Source: Kiloniella litopenaei
GTDB taxonomy: Bacteria; Pseudomonadota; Alphaproteobacteria; Kiloniellales; Kiloniellaceae
NCBI RefSeq assembly: GCF_000982415.1
Contig: NZ_LANI01000004.1
Location: 186,001-250,000, forward strand
Length of the DNA stretch: 64,000 nucleotides
Direction of reading: 5' to 3'
This document shows, in pieces, positions 57,753 through 64,000 of this stretch; the stretch's first letter is position 1; each line of letters begins with the position of its first letter. The notes beneath the pieces were generated by a model. It saw nothing but the letters and a program-made list of their open reading frames with translations. It ran no database searches and had not been told where the DNA came from. The position numbers were made by a program, and so were the translations under genes.

Positions 57753-58841
57753 ATGGGATTTATTATACCACTTCTAGCATTTTTAGTGCTTTTAACCATC
57801 CTGGTTTTCTTCCACGAGCTCGGACATTACTGGGTTGCGAGAAAGAATGGTGTAAAAGTGGATGTTTTTTCCGTCGGTTTTGGCCCTGAACTGTTCGGGT
57901 TTAATGATAAAAATCAAACACGTTGGAAATTCAGTGTTATCCCGTTGGGCGGCTATGTAAAGATGTTTGGTGATGCTGATGTCACCAGCTCAACATCTAA
58001 TGGTAATTCCGATTTATCTCCGGAAGAGCTATCAACAACCTTTAAGGCTAAATCTGTTGGTCAGCGCGCTGCGATTGTCGCTGCTGGACCAATCGCTAAT
58101 TTCATTTTGGCAATTGTTCTTTTAACGGGTCTTTACAGCTTTGTGGGGCAACCATATTCCGCGGCGGTCGTTGCTAAAGTCATGGAAGGTAGTGCTGCTG
58201 AAGTAGCAGGGTTTCAAGCCCAAGATTTAATTGTAGAGGCCGCAGGAACTAAAATTGATCGCTTTGAACAGCTACAGAGGCTTGTTCAGCTGGGGTCAGG
58301 TGATCCTATTGATGTTGTTGTCGAGAGAGATAGCCAACTTCTTAATTTGACAGTTCAGCCAAAAGTGGATGTTTACACTGATCATAATGGCCGGGAAGCT
58401 AAACGGTGGTTAATTGGAATTTTAAGCGATAGGTCATCCTTAAAAACGCATGGTTTTTTCTCTGCTGTTGGTGCAGCCGTTGTTGAGACCTATGATGTCT
58501 CAATCGGGACTTTTAAAGCCATCGGGCAAATGTTTACTGGACATCGTTCTGTTGAAGAACTCGGTGGACCAATTCAAATTGCCAAGATGTCTGGTATGGC
58601 AGCTGAAGCTGGATTAGAATATTACATTGGTCTGATGGCAATGTTGTCTATCAATCTGGGGCTTTTGAATTTGTTGCCCGTTCCAATGTTGGATGGCGGG
58701 CATTTACTTTTTTATATGATTGAAGCCGTTTCAGGAAAGCCATTAAATGAACGTGCTCAAGAATATTGTTTCCGAATTGGGCTGGCTCTGGTATTGAGCT
58801 TAATGTTATTTGTGACCTGGAACGATTTATGGATTATATAG
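57753..58841 (+). CDS. rseP: RIP (site-2) metalloprotease RseP family
   Basis: 362 residues. The zinc site HELGH is at residues 21-25 in the first membrane helix, and the second motif NLLPVPMLDGGHL lies near the C-terminus. A single PDZ domain is seen in the middle (about 120-200; VAKVMEGSAAEVAGFQAQD). The family cleaves anti-sigma factors and signal-peptide remnants within the membrane. Alphaproteobacteria usually have this one-PDZ form. It is followed by bamA. Confidence 0.94.
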   Translation: MGFIIPLLAFLVLLTILVFFHELGHYWVARKNGVKVDVFSVGFGPELFGFNDKNQTRWKFSVIPLGGYVKMFGDADVTSSTSNGNSDLSPEELSTTFKAKSVGQRAAIVAAGPIANFILAIVLLTGLYSFVGQPYSAAVVAKVMEGSAAEVAGFQAQDLIVEAAGTKIDRFEQLQRLVQLGSGDPIDVVVERDSQLLNLTVQPKVDVYTDHNGREAKRWLIGILSDRSSLKTHGFFSAVGAAVVETYDVSIGTFKAIGQMFTGHRSVEELGGPIQIAKMSGMAAEAGLEYYIGLMAMLSINLGLLNLLPVPMLDGGHLLFYMIEAVSGKPLNERAQEYCFRIGLALVLSLMLFVTWNDLWII

Positions 58842-58896
58842 GTCGTTCTAAATCTGCTTGTGAAGTCAAGATCATACGGGTTACCCGGGGGTAAAT

Positions 58897-61185
58897 GTGT
58901 TTCGTAAGACGCTTTTTTCGCTATTAATTGGGGGATTGTTTCTGGTTCTAGAAGCTGGAAATAGCCAGAATGTTTTTGCTCAGGCTCTTATGTCTGGGGG
59001 AACCATTGACAATATTGTTGTTGAGGGAACGCAACGAATTGAACCTGAATCTGTTCGTTCTTATATGGAAGTCAATCCAGGCGATACTTTTGACCCCGTA
59101 CTTTTGAACAGATCGTTGAAAAGTATTTTTGCGACAGGACTCTTTGCTGATGTTTCTTTGAAACGTCAGGGCGGGGATCTAATTGTTGTTGTTGTTGAAA
59201 ATCCAATTATTAACAGAATTGCTTTTGAAGGTAACCAGCGCCTGGATGATGAAATCTTGGCAGCGGAAACATCCTTAAGGGAAAGAGTCGTTTTTACCCG
59301 CACAAAAGCACAAGCAGACGCTCAAAAGTTATTAGAACTATACCGTCGTTCCGGTCGCTTTGCTGCGACGGTTGAGCCAAAAGTCATTCAGTTGCCACAA
59401 AACAGAGTTGATTTGGTTTTCGAAGTTGTTGAAGGTGACCGTAGTTATGTTACGACTGTTAACTTTATCGGAAATAGAGAGTTTTCTGATGGTAAATTGC
59501 AGGGCGTCGTATCAACATCTGAAACTGTTTTTTGGAATTTTCTGACGGATAGTGATACCTATGATCCAGACCGTTTAACCTTTGACAGAGAGCTTTTACG
59601 TCGCTTTTACCTAAAAGAAGGCTATGCTGACTTTGAGGTTCAGTCTGTTATTGCAGAACTCACATCAAGCAGGGAATCATTTGTTGTAACCTTTACGATT
59701 AACGAAGGTGAACGTTATAAATTTGGTGTCGTTGATGTTGAAAGCGCTTTGAAAGATTTTGATCCGACAACTGTTGAAGATCAAATTCTACCTGAAGAAA
59801 ATGAGTGGTATAACGCAGATCTTATCGACAAGACTGTTGATAATCTAACGGATGCTGTCGGTGATTTAGGTTATGCTTTTGTTGATGTAAGGCCGGTACC
59901 CGAAAAAGATACTGAAAGCAAAGTAATTGACCTTGTCTTTAGTATTTCCGAGGGTTCTAAAGTATATGTTGAGCGCATCGATATTGAAGGTAACAGCCGT
60001 ACACTGGATAAAGTTATTCGTCGGGAGTTTCGACTTGTAGAAGGCGATGCCTTTAATAGTTCGAAACTCCGAAGATCCAGGTCCCGGATTCAACGACTTG
60101 GCTTTTTCCAGTCTGTGAATGTTAATAATGAGCCTGGAAGCACTCCTGATCGAACTGTTATTAAAGTTGATGTTGAAGAGCAATCAACTGGTGAGTTGAC
60201 ATTTGGTGCGGGTTTTTCATCTTCTTCTGGCCCTCTTGGATCAATTGGTATTCGTGAACGTAACCTTCTTGGTAAAGGGCAGGATTTACGATTTAATGTT
60301 GCCTTGGCAGGATCTGGATCTGAAGCCGATATCAGTTTTACCGAACCTTATTTCCTGGATAAAGAAATCGCAGCAGGTTTTGATATCTTCAGAATCACTA
60401 GGGAAGAGGATAGCCTTGCTTTCGATGAGAAAAAGACTGGTGCAGCGCTTCGGATTGGCTATGATCTGTCCGAAGAATTACGTCAAGTATTGCGATATCG
60501 GTTTGAGCATATTGAAATTGAAAATATAGATTCTGATGCTGCTGCACTTGTTAAGGAACAAGAAGGAACTTCGATTAAATCAGCGATATCTTCTACCTTA
60601 ACGTATGACAAGCTGGACTCACGGATTTCACCGACCGACGGTTATTTACTAACACTTGAAAACGAACTTGCAGGACTTGGTGGTGATGTTCAGCATTTGA
60701 AAGTCACACTCGGGGGAACCAATTACTACTCATTCACTGAAGATTTAATTCTAAAAACACGAGCCGAAGTTGGAAATATCATTGGATTAGACGAAGACAC
60801 GCGTATCGTTGACAGGTTCTTCCTTGGTGGCGACAAATTGCGAGGGTTTAAATCGGGCGGCGTTGGCCCTCGTGATCAAGGTAGTGATGATGCTCTTGGT
60901 GGAAAACATTTTTATAACGGAAGTGTTGAGCTAACATTCCCGCTTGGTTTACCAGAAGAGTTTGGTGTTAAAGGACGTGTTTTCTCTGACTTTGGTGCGA
61001 CTTGGAATATTGATGGTAATGATTCCGGGGTCGATGACTCATCAAATCCAAGAGTGAGTTTTGGTACAGGTTTGACTTGGTCTTCACCTTTTGGGCCTTT
61101 GGCAATGGATCTTGGTTTTGCCGCATTAAAAGAAGATTATGATGAAACTGAAATATTTAGCTTTAGCTTTGGGACTAGTTTTTAA
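58897..61185 (+). CDS. bamA: Outer membrane protein assembly factor BamA
   Basis: 762 residues from a GTG with CCGGGGGTAAAT upstream. A signal peptide (cut near NVFAQA) is followed by five POTRA domains to about residue 420, starting with IDNIVVEGTQRIEPESVRSY. The 16-strand barrel follows; it contains the VRGF-like loop motif as LRGFKSGGVGPRD and ends in SFSFGTSF with a C-terminal aromatic. BamA inserts barrel proteins into the outer membrane. Confidence 0.96.
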   Translation: MFRKTLFSLLIGGLFLVLEAGNSQNVFAQALMSGGTIDNIVVEGTQRIEPESVRSYMEVNPGDTFDPVLLNRSLKSIFATGLFADVSLKRQGGDLIVVVVENPIINRIAFEGNQRLDDEILAAETSLRERVVFTRTKAQADAQKLLELYRRSGRFAATVEPKVIQLPQNRVDLVFEVVEGDRSYVTTVNFIGNREFSDGKLQGVVSTSETVFWNFLTDSDTYDPDRLTFDRELLRRFYLKEGYADFEVQSVIAELTSSRESFVVTFTINEGERYKFGVVDVESALKDFDPTTVEDQILPEENEWYNADLIDKTVDNLTDAVGDLGYAFVDVRPVPEKDTESKVIDLVFSISEGSKVYVERIDIEGNSRTLDKVIRREFRLVEGDAFNSSKLRRSRSRIQRLGFFQSVNVNNEPGSTPDRTVIKVDVEEQSTGELTFGAGFSSSSGPLGSIGIRERNLLGKGQDLRFNVALAGSGSEADISFTEPYFLDKEIAAGFDIFRITREEDSLAFDEKKTGAALRIGYDLSEELRQVLRYRFEHIEIENIDSDAAALVKEQEGTSIKSAISSTLTYDKLDSRISPTDGYLLTLENELAGLGGDVQHLKVTLGGTNYYSFTEDLILKTRAEVGNIIGLDEDTRIVDRFFLGGDKLRGFKSGGVGPRDQGSDDALGGKHFYNGSVELTFPLGLPEEFGVKGRVFSDFGATWNIDGNDSGVDDSSNPRVSFGTGLTWSSPFGPLAMDLGFAALKEDYDETEIFSFSFGTSF

Positions 61186-61197
61186 CTGATGATTTAT

Positions 61198-61743
61198 ATG
61201 AAAAAAATTGCTGCTCTTTTTGTTATTATTACTGCATTCGGTGGGTTATTGGGAGCTAACTCTGATGTGAATGCTCAAAATCTGTCGCTTAAAATTGCGG
61301 TCGTTGATACAAAAAAGGTGTTTCAATCTTCTAAAGCAATGCAACAGGTTAACCAAACTGTTGTCGGCCGCAAAAATCAGTTCCAGCAGGAGTTTCGTCA
61401 AAAAGAGCAAGGTTTACTTAGTAAACATCAGGAACTGGTTCGACAAAAATCTATTCTTGCGCCAGAAGTTTTCGCGCAACAGAAAGCAGATTTGGATAAG
61501 CAGGCTGCGATGATTCGTAGTGAAGCTAAAGAACGTAACAAAAGTCTTACTCAGCTTCGAAATTCAGGGTTAAATGAAATCAAGAAGCACCTTGATGTTG
61601 TTATCAAGCAGATCGTTGATGCCAAGAAACTCGACTTGATTTTAGCAAAAACATCTCTCGTCTATTCACAAAATAGCCTTGATATTACTGATGAAGTTAT
61701 CCAAAAGCTAAATGCCTCGTTACCCGCATTAACATTAAAATAG
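61198..61743 (+). CDS. skp: Periplasmic chaperone Skp/OmpH family
   Basis: 181 residues from the ATG at 61198 (MKKIAALFVIITAFGG); an in-frame ATG at 61189 is possible, neither with a strong ribosome site. A signal peptide is cut near VNAQN. The mature part starts with the OmpH core KIAVVDTKKVFQSSKAMQQV and continues as a long charged coiled coil (about 50-120), closing with LDLILAKTSLVYSQNSLDIT. It escorts unfolded outer-membrane proteins to BamA, encoded just upstream. Confidence 0.92.
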   Translation: MKKIAALFVIITAFGGLLGANSDVNAQNLSLKIAVVDTKKVFQSSKAMQQVNQTVVGRKNQFQQEFRQKEQGLLSKHQELVRQKSILAPEVFAQQKADLDKQAAMIRSEAKERNKSLTQLRNSGLNEIKKHLDVVIKQIVDAKKLDLILAKTSLVYSQNSLDITDEVIQKLNASLPALTLK

Positions 61744-61762
61744 TATTTGAGTACCTCTTATC

Positions 61763-62791
61763 ATGGCTGATTCTCGGTTTTTTCATAATGCGGGTCCTTT
61801 TTCTTTACAAGAGCTTTGCGACCATGTCGGGGGAGAGCTTTCTGAAGGATCAGATCCGAGTTTTTTGGTCACAGATGTTGGGTCATTGGAAGAGGCCAAT
61901 GAGACAGAAGTAAGTTTTCTTGATAATAAAAAATATGTTTCTGCTCTAGCTGAGACTTCGGCGGGAGTTTGCATTCTGGAAAAGAAGTTTGCAAATAAAG
62001 CGCCTGTCGGAACGCGTCTTATTCTGACCGAGAAACCTTATAAATCTTACGCTTTGATTGCCCAAAAATTTTACGCAACTGGTAAAGATGCTTCTGGTTC
62101 GGTTCACTCATCTGCCGTTATTGCTGAATCGGCTTTTGTGGACGATAGTTGCGTTATTTCAGCTGGTGTGGTGATTGGGGAAAATGTAGAGATACTCGGA
62201 GGATGTTATCTGGCGCCTAACGTTGTTGTCCATGATAGTTGCAAAATTGGAGAAAATACATCAATTGGTGCCAATGCGACAGTTGAGTATTCTTTTATAG
62301 GTAATAACTGTCAGATCCATTCTGGCGTCAGAATAGGTAACCGCGGTTTCGGCTTTGCTATGGAGCCTGATGGGTATGTTGATGTTCCTCAATTAGGGCG
62401 CGTTATTATCGGTAATAATGTTGAAATTGGTGCAAATTCGACCGTTGATAGGGGAGCCGGACCTGATACCGTTATTGGCGATGGCACCAAAATCGATAAC
62501 CTTGTGCAAATTGGTCATAATGTTCAGATTGGCAAGCAATGTGTAATTGTTGCGCAGTCGGGTGTTGCTGGAAGTAGCGTGCTTGAAAATTATGTTGTAA
62601 TGGGCGCTCAATCTGGTGTCAGTGGACATATTAAAGTTGAGACAGGTGCCCGTATTGCCGGTAAAGCAGGGGTAATGCGATCAGTCGAGGCTGGACAATC
62701 TGTTGCAGGTGCTCCTGCGATGCCAATAAAAGACTTTTTCAGGCTTTGCACCATTTGGCAAAAGCAACTAAAGACGAAGAAAGGTAATTAA
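61763..62791 (+). CDS. lpxD: UDP-3-O-acyl-glucosamine N-acyltransferase
   Basis: 342 residues. The N-terminal uridine-binding domain (about 1-100) leads to a left-handed beta helix of hexapeptide repeats (VIGENVEILGG, IGANATVEYS, VIIGNNVEIG). The conserved LVQIGHNVQIG holds the catalytic histidine, followed by the C-terminal helix. It adds the second acyl chain in lipid A synthesis. It is 20 bp after skp, and fabZ starts at the next base after its stop. Confidence 0.96.
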   Translation: MADSRFFHNAGPFSLQELCDHVGGELSEGSDPSFLVTDVGSLEEANETEVSFLDNKKYVSALAETSAGVCILEKKFANKAPVGTRLILTEKPYKSYALIAQKFYATGKDASGSVHSSAVIAESAFVDDSCVISAGVVIGENVEILGGCYLAPNVVVHDSCKIGENTSIGANATVEYSFIGNNCQIHSGVRIGNRGFGFAMEPDGYVDVPQLGRVIIGNNVEIGANSTVDRGAGPDTVIGDGTKIDNLVQIGHNVQIGKQCVIVAQSGVAGSSVLENYVVMGAQSGVSGHIKVETGARIAGKAGVMRSVEAGQSVAGAPAMPIKDFFRLCTIWQKQLKTKKGN

Positions 62792-63262
62792 ATGAGTGAA
62801 GAAGCTGTAACAACGGGTGAGGGGCGCTCAGTAGGCATCCTTGAAATCAAGGAAATGATTCCCCATCGTTACCCTTTCCTACTCATTGATCGTGTTGATA
62901 ATATTATCAAAGACGAAGGTGCGGTAGGTCTTAAAAATGTGACCATTAACGAGCCTTTTTTCGAAGGTCATTTTCCTCGACAACCGGTAATGCCTGGGGT
63001 GTTGATCATTGAGGCCATGGCACAAACAGCTGCGGTACTTGTTGTTGAAACGCTAGATGGCGAAGCTGCTGGTAAACTGGTCTATTTTATGACGGTTGAT
63101 GAAGCACGTTTTCGTAAACCGGTTACACCTGGGGATCAGTTGAAAATTCATGTTACCAAGACGCGTAGCCGTGGTGCCGTTTGGAAGTTTGAAGGCAAGG
63201 CGATGGTTGATGGAAAACTTGTTGCCGAAGCCAAATTTGCCGCAATGATTATGGACGACTGA
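62792..63262 (+). CDS. fabZ: 3-hydroxyacyl-[acyl-carrier-protein] dehydratase
   Basis: 156 residues. The hot-dog fold shows [15 protein letters not shown] and the catalytic histidine in [16 protein letters not shown] with the glutamate in [11 protein letters not shown]. FabZ dehydrates hydroxyacyl-ACP in fatty acid synthesis and competes with LpxA and LpxD for the same acyl-ACP pool, which explains its place between the two genes. Start and stop are tightly coupled to neighbours. Confidence 0.97.
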   Translation: MSEEAVTTGEGRSVGILEIKEMIPHRYPFLLIDRVDNIIKDEGAVGLKNVTINEPFFEGHFPRQPVMPGVLIIEAMAQTAAVLVVETLDGEAAGKLVYFMTVDEARFRKPVTPGDQLKIHVTKTRSRGAVWKFEGKAMVDGKLVAEAKFAAMIMDD

Positions 63263-63264
63263 TT

Positions 63265-64000
63265 GTGACTATTCACTCCACCGCTATTATTGAAGATGGT
63301 GCAATCGTTCATGAAACAGCTGAAATCGGGCCGTATTGTATTGTTGGATCAAATGTAAAGCTTGATGAAAATGTTGTTTTACATAGCCATGTAGTTGTTG
63401 CGGGGAATACCTCTATTGGTGAAGGAACGGTTATTTTTCCCTTTGCCTCAATTGGGCATCAGCCGCAGGATCTCAAGTTCGATGGAGAGAAATCAGAGCT
63501 GATTATTGGCAAGAATAACCGCATTCGTGAGCATGTAACAATTAATCCAGGAACGACTGGTGGCGGATTGGTCACAAAAATCGGTGATAATTGTCTTCTG
63601 ATGATGTCGGCCCACGTTGCACATGACTGTATCATTGGCAATAACGTGATACTGGTGAACAATGCGACATTGGGCGGCCATGTTGAGGTAGATGATTTTG
63701 CCATCATTGGTGGGCTTTCTGCTGTGCATCAATTTGTACGTATCGGACGTAATGCTATGATTGGTGGCATGTCTGGTGTCGAAAACGATGTTATTCCCTT
63801 TGGCATGGTTATGGGAGAGCGAGCGAGATTAAGCGGCCTTAATCTGGTTGGCATGAAACGCCATGGATTACCACGGGATGATATTTCCAGCTTGCAGTCT
63901 GTTTTCAAAATGCTTTTCTCAGAAGAAGGAACTCTCTCAGAGCGGCTTGAAAAAGCAAAGAAAACCTATTCTGATAACCCAACAGCGAAAGAAGTCCTGG
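63265..64000 (+). CDS. lpxA: UDP-N-acetylglucosamine O-acyltransferase (cut by right edge)
   Basis: 245 codons from a GTG at 63265, two bases after the fabZ stop, open to the window end; the family length is about 260, so only the very end is missing. The hexapeptide beta helix includes IGEGTVIFPFASIGHQPQD and NRIREHVTINPGT. The catalytic histidine is His120 in SAHVAHDCIIG, followed by GLSAVHQFVRIG. It performs the first step of lipid A synthesis. Confidence 0.96.
   Translation, partial: MTIHSTAIIEDGAIVHETAEIGPYCIVGSNVKLDENVVLHSHVVVAGNTSIGEGTVIFPFASIGHQPQDLKFDGEKSELIIGKNNRIREHVTINPGTTGGGLVTKIGDNCLLMMSAHVAHDCIIGNNVILVNNATLGGHVEVDDFAIIGGLSAVHQFVRIGRNAMIGGMSGVENDVIPFGMVMGERARLSGLNLVGMKRHGLPRDDISSLQSVFKMLFSEEGTLSERLEKAKKTYSDNPTAKEVL

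Overview
The window is about 64 kb of alphaproteobacterial chromosome, almost entirely coding and mostly housekeeping. Several features point to the class: the linkage tig-clpP-clpX-lon-hupB-tRNA-nuoA-N-birA-coaX-rnj-mce, a short prolyl-tRNA synthetase without the editing insertion, a biotin ligase without a DNA-binding domain, a FixJ-type regulator and the glnB-glnA pair. The moderate base composition, a complete sodium-pumping NADH:quinone oxidoreductase and a tRNA-His with a G-1:C73 pair suggest a marine lineage of Rhodospirillales in the broad sense (Kiloniella or Terasakiella-like). That placement is inference. No prophage, insertion sequence, CRISPR array or other obvious foreign island was seen.

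Layout. 1-1.5 kb: a truncated CHASE2 sensor protein divergent from a FixJ-family response regulator. 1.7-3.7 kb: glutamine synthetase and PII on the minus strand behind a strong sigma-54 promoter match. 4.0-9.2 kb: tRNA-His, a PilZ protein, a secreted Sel1-repeat protein, the NAD(P)H-hydrate repair enzyme, an unknown 83-residue protein, a secreted DUF4197 protein and tRNA-Leu. 9.2-15.9 kb: protein quality control (trigger factor, ClpP, ClpX, Lon) and HU. 16.0-24.7 kb: tRNA-Val, a CBS-domain protein, a small membrane protein and the Na+-NQR module (nqrM and apbE on the minus strand, nqrA-F on the plus strand). 25.0-25.3 kb: two identical tRNA-Asp genes. 25.5-43.7 kb: all 14 complex I genes nuoA-N, then birA, coaX, rnj, mce and a DUF1467 gene in one long co-directional run. 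43.8-51.4 kb: a small secreted unknown protein, proS, lolC/E-lolD and dnaE. 51.4-64 kb: the classical rpsB-tsf-pyrH-frr-uppS-cdsA-dxr-rseP-bamA-skp-lpxD-fabZ-lpxA cluster, with lpxA cut by the right edge.

How the genes work together. Two different NADH:quinone oxidoreductases lie side by side: the sodium pump with its own FMN transferase (ApbE) and iron-maturation factor (NqrM), and the proton-pumping complex I. The Nqr module sits between tRNA-Val and tRNA-Asp, where related genomes, as I recall them, run directly from hupB and tRNAs into nuoA, so it looks like an insertion into old synteny. The right-hand cluster makes ribosomal and elongation proteins, nucleotides, isoprenoid and phospholipid precursors and the outer-membrane assembly and lipid A enzymes. 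LolC/E-LolD upstream adds lipoprotein export.

The most interesting non-coding signals are a predicted three-helix leader upstream of rpsB, a 10-bp extension of the tRNA-Val acceptor stem by its flanks together with a competing upstream hairpin, and the sigma-54 promoter plus 9-bp inverted repeat upstream of glnBA. I found no convincing new multi-gene system.
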